From Pseudomonadota bacterium (GTDB lineage Bacteria; Pseudomonadota; Alphaproteobacteria; Rhizobiales; Devosiaceae), in assembly GCA_023393475.1 (NCBI GenBank), contig JAEWLC010000053.1, positions 169,859 to 233,858 of the forward strand: a stretch of 64,000 bases of DNA, in the 5' to 3' direction. Below, one piece after another: positions 32,997-40,865 of the stretch. Numbering within the stretch: position 1 is the stretch's first letter; every line of letters starts with the position of its first letter. The notes below the pieces were generated by a model. The model worked only from the letters and a program-made list of their open reading frames with translations, was not told the origin of the DNA and did no database searches. The position numbers and the translations under genes were made by a program.

Positions 32997-35093
32997 CTAG
33001 TTCGTCTTCTTCTGCACCAGTTCACGGATTGCTTCGGTCATGGCGATGAACGGTTCATCCCAGACGCTGAACTGCTTCTGCCGGAACAGGCGGTGATGCG
33101 GATACCAGGGGCTGTCCTCGCGATCGAGCAGCCAGCGCCAGTCGGGATGCTCCTTCAGTGCCACGAATGTCGGCATGGCGAAGCCGCCAGTGACGTGGGC
33201 GAGCGAGGTGTCGGTGGTCACCACCAGATCGAGGTTCGCCATTACCGCGAGGGTATCGAGGAACGCGTCCTTGCCGGTGTCGAAGTCGTCTCCGAGCATG
33301 TCGATCTTGATGTGCTTGGGCACATCGTCGAGTTGCTCGAGACCGTGGTTCTTCTGCATCGAGATGAGGCGAACCCCGGGCACTTCGGCAAAGCGCAGGA
33401 ACTGTTTGAGCGGCGCCGAACGGCCTTCGTCGATCTTGCCTGACGGGTTGCCCTGCCAGTTGATGCCGATGCGGAAGCCGTGCTCGCCAATGCGCTCTTT
33501 CCACTTGGCCACGCGATCCGGCTCGGCGGAGAAGTACGGCACCGTGGCCGGAATGGTCTCGACCCGCGTCCCGAACTTGGCCGGCAGGCTCATGGTCGCG
33601 ACTTGGAAATCGAAATCCTCGGGCTTGGCGTCGCCATCGACATAGGCCAACCCCGGCGCGGCGGTCTGCAGCAGGGCCCGCAGCATCGGATAGCCGTGGA
33701 AGGCAACCGTCGCGCCACGCTGCTGCAGCAGCGGCAGGTAGCGCGCCATCTGGATATTGTCGCCAAGGCCCTGTTCGCCGAACACGGCGATCCGCTTTCC
33801 GGTCAGGTCCTCGCCGTTCCAGACGGCAATATCGGGGAACCGGACCTGGACGCCCTCGGAGGCCTTGTTGCGATACTCGTAGCCCTTCCAGCCCTCTTCG
33901 TAGTCACCCAGGTGCAGGTGAACGTTGCCGATGTTGTAGAGGTGGTCCTTCTTGTCGGGCTCGAGGTCATACGCCTTGCGGTAGCTCGCAAGAGCATCGT
34001 CCCAACGGCGCATCCGGCCATAGGCGTGGCCGATATTGAGGTAGCCACCAGCCCAGTTGGGCTGCCGGTCGATCATCCGGTTGTAAGCATCGAGCGCCGC
34101 CTGGGATCGCCCGGCGCCGGCCAGGGCGTTGCCAAGGTTCAGCAGCGCCATGTCGTCTTCGGGCCCCAGTTGCAGGATCTGGTCGAAGCACTCGACGGCC
34201 TCGTCGTACCGTCGACCACCGATCAGCGCCATGCCCAGGTTGAACATGGCTTCCTGGTGCTTGGGATGACGCACGAGAACGTCCTTGGCGGTGTCGATGG
34301 CCTGGGGCCACTTCTCCATCGCCAGGTATGACTGCGCCATGCGGTTGTGCACTTCGGCGAAATCCGGCTGGATGCTGAGCGCCAGTTCGCAGGCCCGCAC
34401 CGCATCCTGGTGCTTGTTCATCCGCTGCAGCACTGCCGCGAGCGCGTTGATCGTCTTGTAGTCCCGGCGCCGCTCCTTGAGCACGCCGCTGAAGGTCGAC
34501 GCGGCCTCGGCGAGGGCGCCGCGCGCCGCATAGGCGCTGCCCAGGTTGATGCGGAACTGCGGATGCCCGCCGCTGACCTCGACCGCCCGCTTGAAATTGA
34601 CGATGGCGTCGTCCCAGCGCCCCATGTTGGAGAAGGCGTCGCCGCGAAGGTTGTACGCATCTGGCAGGGCCGGCGCGACCTCGATCAGCGTCTGCGCGTC
34701 CTGCAAGGCGCTTTCGAACTGCCGCAGGTGCAACCGCGCGACCCCACGCGTGCGCAGCAGGTTCGCATTGTTGGGATGCTTCGCGAGTCCCTTGTCCGTG
34801 ACCTCGACGGCCTCTTCATGCCGGCCTTGGGTCGACAGGGCAGAGGCCAGGTTGTTGATGATGTCGGGAGCGTTGGGATCGAGCCGCAGTGCCTCGCGAT
34901 ACTCGGCCTCGGCTTCCTTGGCGAGGCCTCGCGCAAGCAGTGCATTGGCGAAATTGAACGGGACACCAGCGTTCCGCGGGTCTCGCTGGCGGATCACTCG
35001 GTAAGCCTTGTAGGCCTGACCTCGCTTGCCGCTCTCCAGAAAAGAAAGCGCCGGGGCAAGGATCCCGCCCCGGAGCGCATTTAGTGACGTCAT
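32997..35093 (-). CDS. TPR-repeat protein with C-terminal OGT/GT-B-like glycosyltransferase domain
   Basis: A 698-residue cytosolic protein. Residues about 10-410 are ten or more tetratricopeptide repeats (for example EAEYREALRLDPNAPDIINN and DAIVNFKRAVEVSGGHPQFR). The rest is a GT-B-like domain with GEQGLGDNIQMARYLPLL, FRIGINWQGNPSGKIDEGRS and the nucleotide-sugar-site-like LDLVVTTDTSLAHVTGGFAMPTFVAL. The same architecture occurs in O-GlcNAc transferases (GT41) and in bacterial flagellin glycosyltransferases such as FlmG. It begins 35 bases after an outer-membrane protein gene with a Thr-rich insert and is coupled to a DUF6165 gene. ATG 35093 is preferred to TTG 35102. The sugar donor is unknown. 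Confidence 0.88.
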   Translation of the reverse strand: MTSLNALRGGILAPALSFLESGKRGQAYKAYRVIRQRDPRNAGVPFNFANALLARGLAKEAEAEYREALRLDPNAPDIINNLASALSTQGRHEEAVEVTDKGLAKHPNNANLLRTRGVARLHLRQFESALQDAQTLIEVAPALPDAYNLRGDAFSNMGRWDDAIVNFKRAVEVSGGHPQFRINLGSAYAARGALAEAASTFSGVLKERRRDYKTINALAAVLQRMNKHQDAVRACELALSIQPDFAEVHNRMAQSYLAMEKWPQAIDTAKDVLVRHPKHQEAMFNLGMALIGGRRYDEAVECFDQILQLGPEDDMALLNLGNALAGAGRSQAALDAYNRMIDRQPNWAGGYLNIGHAYGRMRRWDDALASYRKAYDLEPDKKDHLYNIGNVHLHLGDYEEGWKGYEYRNKASEGVQVRFPDIAVWNGEDLTGKRIAVFGEQGLGDNIQMARYLPLLQQRGATVAFHGYPMLRALLQTAAPGLAYVDGDAKPEDFDFQVATMSLPAKFGTRVETIPATVPYFSAEPDRVAKWKERIGEHGFRIGINWQGNPSGKIDEGRSAPLKQFLRFAEVPGVRLISMQKNHGLEQLDDVPKHIKIDMLGDDFDTGKDAFLDTLAVMANLDLVVTTDTSLAHVTGGFAMPTFVALKEHPDWRWLLDREDSPWYPHHRLFRQKQFSVWDEPFIAMTEAIRELVQKKTN

Positions 35094-35128
35094 ACCAACC
35101 AACCTGTGATCTGACGCCAGCCGTCAGA

Positions 35129-36256
35129 CTAGAACTTGTACTTTACGCCGACCTTGACGGAACCACCATCAAGAACCTGCGTCTGGTGACCATAGTTCTC
35201 GTCGAGTTGGTCAGGCAACACGTCGTACTCAGCCGTACCCAGGTTGAAGTACTCGGCCTCACCGCTGATGATCCAGTGATCATCGAGTGCGTGCTCGATA
35301 CCGCCGCCGACCACGAAGCCGAACCTGGTTTCCGAGTTGCTGCCGCTCCACGTCGTCCGCAGGACGCTGTCGTCCGGCTGACTGACATCGAGTACCGCAG
35401 TCGTTTCCTGCGTGACACCCGCGATCGCCAGACCACCTGTTGCGAAGAACAGGGTACGATCCGCCGTGACGCCGATGCGGCCCTTGATCGTGGCCAGCCA
35501 GTCGATCTGCGCACGACCTGTGATCGTCTGCGTCCACTCGCCATCCGTCACAAAGGTAGCGCTCGTGGTTTCGTAGATCGTCGTGTCGCCGAAGGTCGTG
35601 GTGAGGAACGTCTCCGTGACCGTAGTAACAGAAATCGTGGAGGTTGTCGGACCTTCGATAGTCGTCGTGCCCACCGTGGTCGTCGTCTGGAAGATGGTGG
35701 TCGACGCCGTGGTGGTGAAGGTGGACGTCAGCGGCGGGTTCGTGACCGTCGTGACATAGGTAAGCAGAGTGCTCGTGTACTCGAGCGTCGACGTCTGGAA
35801 CACCGAAGTGGTCTCGTTGATCGTCGAAGTCACCCCGGTAGTGGTGGTGGTATAGGTCACCGTACCGGACTGAACGTAGGTCGCTTCCGATTTGAACGGA
35901 CCGCTGGTGATGCTGGCTTCGATACCGAACAGGAAGTTATCCATCTGCTGGTTGAAGCCGACGCTGCCCGTCAGACCAAAGCCGGCAAGTGCACCGGGGA
36001 AATCCTCAAGAGGATCATCACCGCCGCCGACAAACGGTTCATCATCATCGGTCTCGGCATCGCCGAGAACGTCGTCCCAAATCTCGTCTTCGGGATCGAA
36101 CCAAGACAGCGTGCCGCCGTCAAAACCGCCGCCGGCGGCTACGCCGACGCCAACATAGAAACCAGACCAGTCAAACGACTGGGCATATGCCGCGCCCGCC
36201 CCGAACATCAGTGTCGAGAAGGCGGTCGTTACAAGCAAGGCACGCCGCAAACGCAT
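35129..36256 (-). CDS. Outer-membrane beta-barrel protein with acidic loop and Thr-rich insert
   Basis: A 375-residue Omp25/OmpA-type barrel. The signal peptide is at 1-26 (ending AYAQ), the first strand is WSGFYVGVGVAAGGG, and the C-terminus is VGVKYKF with the terminal Phe signal for BAM insertion. Two loops are unusual: residues 54-85 hold 16 Asp/Glu in 32 positions, and residues 131-237 hold 49 Thr in 107, making the protein about 150 residues longer than its three paralogues in this window. A barrel loop of this kind would face outside. It is first in an operon with a TPR glycosyltransferase, so O-glycosylation of the Thr-rich loop is a reasonable hypothesis. Confidence 0.88.
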   Translation of the reverse strand: MRLRRALLVTTAFSTLMFGAGAAYAQSFDWSGFYVGVGVAAGGGFDGGTLSWFDPEDEIWDDVLGDAETDDDEPFVGGGDDPLEDFPGALAGFGLTGSVGFNQQMDNFLFGIEASITSGPFKSEATYVQSGTVTYTTTTTGVTSTINETTSVFQTSTLEYTSTLLTYVTTVTNPPLTSTFTTTASTTIFQTTTTVGTTTIEGPTTSTISVTTVTETFLTTTFGDTTIYETTSATFVTDGEWTQTITGRAQIDWLATIKGRIGVTADRTLFFATGGLAIAGVTQETTAVLDVSQPDDSVLRTTWSGSNSETRFGFVVGGGIEHALDDHWIISGEAEYFNLGTAEYDVLPDQLDENYGHQTQVLDGGSVKVGVKYKF

Positions 36257-36632
36257 TTGGTTTTACCCCCGGAAGAATCTCTCCATGCAAGGTAGCCATG
36301 TTCGGAAAACAATCACAAGAGCCGCGGACACATGTGTGGCGAAATGTGGGTGTCGTTGCGAAATAGCAACAACCTCAATTGCACACAAAGGTCTATCCGG
36401 ATGCCTGAACTTGCCTCGCCAAGCATAGGCGGCCTGCGGGACTCCGGAAGACTCGACGTCAAGACGTTCAGCTGACCGACAACCGAAACCGGACGATGAA
36501 GGCGTGCAAAATCGGGAGGTATAACGTCGTCCAGGCAGGTCGCCGACGACCATTCGCCTTCAAACTGCTTGAACCAAAAGCATTGGTCGCCCCCGCATCT
36601 TGGTAGCGGGAGTCGACCCGTTCAGGTTTGCG
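36257..36632. other. Gene-free region upstream of the Thr-rich OMP gene
   Basis: A 376-base gap between the prfC stop and the outer-membrane protein start. A short minus-strand frame (36263-36553) has no ribosome site or protein-like composition. The part next to the start (about 36290-36400) is locally AT-richer and should contain the promoter of the OMP-glycosyltransferase operon, but I could not fix clear -35/-10 boxes. Confidence 0.5.
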
Positions 36633-38228
36633 CTAGTGCCGTTCCTTGGTGGTGTGGAAAACAATCGCCGGATAGTCGCGCTGTGCACGGGCCAGCCACC
36701 AGGCCGACTGGGCGAGGTAGACGGGATCGCCATACTTGTCCTCGGCCATCTCCAGCTTGTTGGTGGAGATGAAGCGATCGAGTTCCTTCTTGTCGTCCGA
36801 AGAGATCCAGCGGGCCAGTTCGAAATTGATGACCTCGAAGCTGATCGGTACATTGTATTCGGTGTTGATGCGCGACTGCAGCACTTCAAGCTGAAGTTGG
36901 CCGACCACGCCGACGATATAGTCGGCGCCCACCATTCGGCGGAATATCTGCGCAACGCCCTCTTCCGCGAGATCGGACAGGGCCTTTGCCAGTTGCTTGG
37001 CTTTGAGCGGGTCGGTCAGCCTTACGCGACGGATGATCTCGGGCGCGAAGTTCGGAATGCCGGTCACCTTGACCTGCGCGCCCTCGGTCAGCGTATCACC
37101 CACGCTGAGCGCGCCATGGTTTGGGATGCCCACGATGTCCCCGGCCACGGCCTCCTCGGCCAGCGCGCGGTCATGGCCGAAGAAGAACATCGGGTTGGAG
37201 ACCGCCATGTCCTTGCCGGTGCGGACGTTCTTCAACCGCATGCCGCGCTTGAAGGTGCCCGAGCTCAGCCGCACGAAGGCGATGCGATCCCGGTGGTTGG
37301 CGTCCATGTTGGCCTGCACCTTGAACACGAACCCCGAAACCTTCGGATCGTCCGGCTCGATCGCCTTGGGCTCGGCCGGCTGAGGCCGTGGCTCCGGCGC
37401 CCAGGCGCTGAGTGCCGCCAGCATTTCGGGGACCGATATCGACTTCAGCGCCGAGCCGAAGATCACCGGCGTCAGGTGTCCGGCGAGGTAAATCTCATGG
37501 TCGAACTCGGGGAAGCCGGCCCGCGCCAGTTCGAGGTTCTCGAGGCTGGCGACGATCACCGGATCCACGGCGAACTCGTTGTCGAGGATCAGGTCGTCGA
37601 CATTGGTGAAGGTCTTCCACACGGTGCCATCGGGACGCTTGACCACCCCGCCGGTGACATCGACGATCCCCCTGAAGTCGACGCCGCCGCCCAGCGGCCA
37701 CACTACCGGAGACACATCGAGCGCCAAAGTCGAGGCGATCTCGTCGAGGATTTCGACCGGATCCTTGCCCTCGCGATCCACCTTGTTGGCAAAGGTGATG
37801 ATCGGAATGTCGCGCAGGCGGCACACTTCGAACAGCTTCAGGGTCTGCGCCTCGATGCCCTTGGCGACGTCGATCACCATGATGGCGGCATCGACGGCGG
37901 TCAGCGTGCGATAGGTGTCCTCGGAGAAGTCCGAGTGTCCCGGCGTGTCGAGCAGGTTGAAGGTCAGCCCCAGGTGCTCGAAGGTCATCACCGAGGAGGT
38001 GATGGAGATGCCGCGCTGACGTTCGATCTCCATCCAGTCCGAGCGCGTCGCCCGCTGGTTGGCCCGGTGCCGCACCTGCCCCGCCTGCTGGATAGCGCCG
38101 GACGAGGCCAGCAGCTTTTCGGTCAGCGTGGTCTTGCCGGCGTCCGGATGCGAGATGATCGCGAAGGTGCGGCGGGTCTGGTAGGGCAGGAGTTTGGCGG
38201 CCGGGGCGGCCGAGGTCTGGACGTTCAT
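36633..38228 (-). CDS. prfC: Peptide chain release factor 3
   Basis: A 531-residue translational GTPase that recycles RF1/RF2 from the ribosome after peptide release. G-motifs: ISHPDAGKTTLTEKLL (P-loop), the switch I region QRGISITSS, LLDTPGHSDFSEDTYRTL (G3), and TFANKVDREGKD (G4). The RF3-specific DWMEIERQRG and the C-terminal domains (QLQLEVLQSRINTEYNV) are intact. Length equals that of E. coli RF3 (529 aa). It is a single gene between two outer-membrane protein loci, with a terminator of the upstream omp gene just before it. Confidence 0.97.
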   Translation of the reverse strand: MNVQTSAAPAAKLLPYQTRRTFAIISHPDAGKTTLTEKLLASSGAIQQAGQVRHRANQRATRSDWMEIERQRGISITSSVMTFEHLGLTFNLLDTPGHSDFSEDTYRTLTAVDAAIMVIDVAKGIEAQTLKLFEVCRLRDIPIITFANKVDREGKDPVEILDEIASTLALDVSPVVWPLGGGVDFRGIVDVTGGVVKRPDGTVWKTFTNVDDLILDNEFAVDPVIVASLENLELARAGFPEFDHEIYLAGHLTPVIFGSALKSISVPEMLAALSAWAPEPRPQPAEPKAIEPDDPKVSGFVFKVQANMDANHRDRIAFVRLSSGTFKRGMRLKNVRTGKDMAVSNPMFFFGHDRALAEEAVAGDIVGIPNHGALSVGDTLTEGAQVKVTGIPNFAPEIIRRVRLTDPLKAKQLAKALSDLAEEGVAQIFRRMVGADYIVGVVGQLQLEVLQSRINTEYNVPISFEVINFELARWISSDDKKELDRFISTNKLEMAEDKYGDPVYLAQSAWWLARAQRDYPAIVFHTTKERH

Positions 38229-38280
38229 GGGCGGCTCTCGTGGGAAGGCCGCGATATAGTGTGTTGCGCCTTCGAATGCA

Positions 38281-38313
38281 AAAGAGAACGGCCGCCCCCG
38301 GAGGAACGGCCGT
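38281..38313 (-). terminator. Terminator of the omp gene at 38341
   Basis: ACGGCCG (38288-38294) pairs with CGGCCGT (38307-38313); on the minus strand the stem is followed by TTCTCTTTT. It lies 27 bases after the omp stop and before prfC. Confidence 0.7.
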
Positions 38314-38340
38314 CATTGCCATGCATGGGCGGAGGGCAGC

Positions 38341-39000
38341 CTAGAACTTGAAGTTCACGCCTGCGGTCAGCGCATGGGTGTTCAGGTCGAACGTGGCGTC
38401 GTTGACGAGACCATCGTTGTAGTCGGCCGTGCCGTAGTCGCTGTAGCGATACTGCAGGTCGACCGAGACGTTCTCGACCACGGCAACTTCCACGCCGGCA
38501 CCGGCGGTCCAGCCAAAGTGGACCTGCGAGTTGTCCTGGCCAGCTTCACTGGCGGTTGCGCCGGCAAAGGCCAGACCAGCCGTCAGGTAAGGCATGAACG
38601 CACCGGCGTCGTAACCGGCGCGACCGCGGACCGAGCCGGCCCAGTTGATGTCGAAATCGACCGGGGCGGAGTAGCCCCCGATACCGGACCAGGCGATGTC
38701 ACCAGCGGCACCGAGCACGAAGTTGGCGCCAACGGTGGCGTTCACGCCCGCCGTTGCACCGACGAGGAAGCCGCTGGCTTCGACGTCCGAGTAGCCGGGC
38801 GACACTTCGTCAGCGACGGTGCCCCAGCCATAGCCGATGAAACCGCCGACATAGGCGCCATCCCAGCCACCGGCCGAGCTGGAGTAACCGCCGCCATAGT
38901 TCGGAGCGGGAGAGTTGACGAGCAGGTCAGCCGCCTGCGCGCCCGAAACAACGGAAAGCACAGCCACGCCGGCCAGCAGAGTGAGAGAGAAACGGTTCAT
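38341..39000 (-). CDS. Outer-membrane beta-barrel protein, Omp25/RopB-like (paralogue 1)
   Basis: A 219-residue barrel protein. The signal peptide is at 1-23 (MNRFSLTLLAGVAVLSVVSG, ending AQAA), followed by WDGAYVGGFIGYGWG, the alternating strands, SVDLQYRYSDYGTADY and a C-terminal VNFKF. ATG 39000 is preceded by GGAGGCACATC; the frame is open further upstream but without a signal peptide. Omp25/RopB-type proteins are abundant structural proteins of hyphomicrobial outer membranes, here in a cluster of related genes that also includes those at 40866 and 41838. Confidence 0.93.
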   Translation of the reverse strand: MNRFSLTLLAGVAVLSVVSGAQAADLLVNSPAPNYGGGYSSSAGGWDGAYVGGFIGYGWGTVADEVSPGYSDVEASGFLVGATAGVNATVGANFVLGAAGDIAWSGIGGYSAPVDFDINWAGSVRGRAGYDAGAFMPYLTAGLAFAGATASEAGQDNSQVHFGWTAGAGVEVAVVENVSVDLQYRYSDYGTADYNDGLVNDATFDLNTHALTAGVNFKF

Positions 39001-39201
39001 GATGTGCCTCCAAAAAACACGAGGGAACACGGGGTTGATGCCCGCATGAATCGAATCCAAATTGCAAACAACTGGTTTACGCGGCGGTAACCGTCAGGGT
39101 TTGGTTAACGATTGGTTCGGCGGCTTGGTTAACACCGCCGGGGAGCCCTATTCCGCCTCGCAATCAGGGGCAGGAGGCTCGCCCCAATGCGGGCGCGAGC
39201 G
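39001..39201. other. Intergenic region with repeated TTGGTTAAC motif
   Basis: Upstream of omp paralogue 1. TTGGTTAAC occurs twice (about 39101-39109 and 39126-39134), the second inside the inverted repeat CGGCGG...CCGCCG, and two adjacent GAATC sites (39047-39056) match the CcrM methylation sequence GANTC. The spacing does not make a full CtrA site (TTAA-N7-TTAA), so I record the motifs without naming a regulator. Confidence 0.35.
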
Positions 39202-40434
39202 CTAAGCGGGGGCCACGACCAGCCCGGCCAATGCGAGGGCCACGACGACAAGCCAGGGCGGCGCCTTCCACACAACCAGCGCCAGGAATCCCGCCGTCAC
39301 GAGGGCGAAGTCGAGCACGGAGCCAACCGCGCTGGTCCACACCGGATCATAGAGAGCGGCGCCGAGAATGCCGACGACAGCGGCATTGGTCCCTCTGAGG
39401 CCCGCCTGCGCCCGGGGCCGGCGCCTCAGCGCGCTCCAGAACGGGATGACGCCCACGACGAGCAGCAGCCCCGGCAGGAAGATCATCGGCAGGGCGATGC
39501 CCGCGCCGACGAGGCCATTCGGGGGCACGGCGCTGACGAAGCCGAGATAGGCGGCAAAACTGAAGAGCGGCCCCGGGATGGCCTGCGCGGCGCCATAACC
39601 GGCGAGGAAATCGTCCGCTGCGACCCAGCCCGAACGGACAACTTCGTTCTCGAGCAGCGGCAGCACCACATGCCCGCCGCCAAAGACGAGCGCACCCGAG
39701 CGGTAGAAGGCATCGAGCATCTGCAGGGGCCGCCACCCCGTAGCCGCGGAAAGGACCGGCAAACCCAAGAGCAGCCCGAAGAAGAGCGCGAGGCAAACGG
39801 CTCCGGCAAGCCTTGGCACATTGAAGGTGAAGTCTGTGCCGGGGCTGGCGGCCTCGCCGCGGCAAAGCCAGAGGCCGGCGACCGCGCCGAACCCGATCGC
39901 CAGCACCTGCCCCAGCGTTACGGGCGCGAGTGCGACGATGAAGATGGCGCCCAACGCGATGGCTGCGCGCTCCCGGTCGGGGGTAAGCGCCCTGGCCATG
40001 CCCCAGATCGCCTGCGCAACGATGGCAACCGCGACCAGCTTCAGCCCATGCACGAGGCCCTGCCCGAGCGGGCCGTTCAACGCGTAGGCGAAGGACGCGA
40101 AGATGATCAGCAACAGCGCCGAAGGGAGCGTGAAGCCGAGCCAGGCGGCCGCCGCGCCCATTGGACCGCCCCGCAGGAGGCCCAGCGCGAACCCGACCTG
40201 GCTGGAGGCAGGGCCGGGCAGGAACTGGCAGAGCGCCACGAGGTCGGCATAGCCCTGCTCGGAAATCCACTTCCGCCGCTGCACCAACTCGTCGCGAAAA
40301 TACCCCAGATGCGCAATCGGACCACCGAACGAGGTGAGGCCGAGCTTCAGGAACGCACCAAACACCTCGCCGGCAGTTCCACGATGCCCCGCTGTCACCT
40401 CACGGCGCTGCCTCGCCGCGTCGGCATCTTCCAT
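39202..40434 (-). CDS. chrA: Chromate transporter
   Basis: A 410-residue inner-membrane protein of the CHR family (long-chain, two-domain form) that extrudes chromate. The first domain starts with FLKLGLTSFGGPIAHLGYFR and LVALCQFLPGPASSQVGFALG. The second half repeats the theme with ALVFGGGHVVLPLLENEVV and AGYGAAQAIPGPLFSFAAYLG. About ten to twelve hydrophobic segments alternate along the length. ATG 40434 has GAGG nine bases upstream. A tiny ORF with a perfect ribosome site and a terminator precede it on the same strand, which may matter for regulation. Confidence 0.94.
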   Translation of the reverse strand: MEDADAARQRREVTAGHRGTAGEVFGAFLKLGLTSFGGPIAHLGYFRDELVQRRKWISEQGYADLVALCQFLPGPASSQVGFALGLLRGGPMGAAAAWLGFTLPSALLLIIFASFAYALNGPLGQGLVHGLKLVAVAIVAQAIWGMARALTPDRERAAIALGAIFIVALAPVTLGQVLAIGFGAVAGLWLCRGEAASPGTDFTFNVPRLAGAVCLALFFGLLLGLPVLSAATGWRPLQMLDAFYRSGALVFGGGHVVLPLLENEVVRSGWVAADDFLAGYGAAQAIPGPLFSFAAYLGFVSAVPPNGLVGAGIALPMIFLPGLLLVVGVIPFWSALRRRPRAQAGLRGTNAAVVGILGAALYDPVWTSAVGSVLDFALVTAGFLALVVWKAPPWLVVVALALAGLVVAPA

Positions 40435-40516
40435 GCTTCTATCCTCGAGATGTTCTCCGGCCTAGCGAACCGCCGTGAAGAACCCATGACGACGTATAGG
40501 CCGGTGCGCGCAATCC

Positions 40517-40548
40517 AAAAAAAGAAGGGCCGCCGTGAGGCGACCCTT
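40517..40548 (-). terminator. Terminator between the small ORF and chrA
   Basis: Stem of 10 bp with one mismatch, AAGGGCCGCC (40525-40534) against GGCGACCCTT (40539-40548), loop GTGA. On the minus strand a run of seven T's follows (40523-40517, after TTC). It would end a short transcript carrying the 23-codon ORF and lies 83 bases before the chrA start. Confidence 0.8.
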
Positions 40549-40605
40549 CCCGATTTCGCTGGTGTCGAAGTAGTCCTTTGCCCTCGAAGGGCAGGAAGCC
40601 TTCGA

Positions 40606-40677
40606 TCAGGCCAGAGGCTGCTCCGAACTGCCGGAGACTCCAAGACCCTTCGAAACCATCGATTTCTTGTGAGACAT
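40606..40677 (-). CDS. Small ORF (23 aa) with perfect Shine-Dalgarno; possible leader peptide
   Basis: ATG 40677 begins a 23-codon frame, MSHKKSMVSKGLGVSGSSEQ followed by PLA. It is preceded by AAGGAGGTGATCC (40691-40679), which complements the entire 3' end of 16S rRNA, with seven bases between AGGAGG and ATG. The peptide is Ser-rich (six) and basic, without a hydrophobic segment. A terminator follows at 40517-40548 and then chrA. Such a strongly translated ORF with its own terminator could be a free-standing small protein or an attenuation leader for chrA; nothing in the peptide decides between them. Confidence 0.6.
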   Translation of the reverse strand: MSHKKSMVSKGLGVSGSSEQPLA

Positions 40678-40798
40678 TGGATCACCTCCTTCGTGCTGGT
40701 TGAACATGAGAGCAACGTGGTCCTGTTTCGCCCAGATGACAAGGGCCCCTTTGCAACAATCGCCACCGAACTGCGCGCGCCTTGGTCCGCACAAACGG

Positions 40799-40831
40799 AA
40801 GCCCCGCCGCGGCTCGCGCCGGGCGGGGCTC
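40799..40831 (-). terminator. Terminator of the omp gene at 40866
   Basis: AGCCCCGCC (40800-40808) pairs with GGCGGGGCT (40822-40830). The minus-strand transcript continues TTCCGTTTG. It lies 36 bases after the omp stop. Confidence 0.7.
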
Positions 40832-40865
40832 GTCGTCAACTGCGATCAGGCGATCGCCGACCGGA

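Noticed and set aside
36263..36553. Minus-strand frame upstream of the Thr-rich OMP
   Set aside because: No ribosome site, composition not protein-like, and it covers the expected promoter region.
39101..39134. Possible CtrA site upstream of omp paralogue 1
   Set aside because: TTAA half-sites are present but not at the TTAA-N7-TTAA spacing.
40679..40691. Match to the 3' end of 16S rRNA (GGATCACCTCCTT)
   Set aside because: No further rRNA similarity on either side; it is better explained as the complement of a perfect Shine-Dalgarno on the minus strand.
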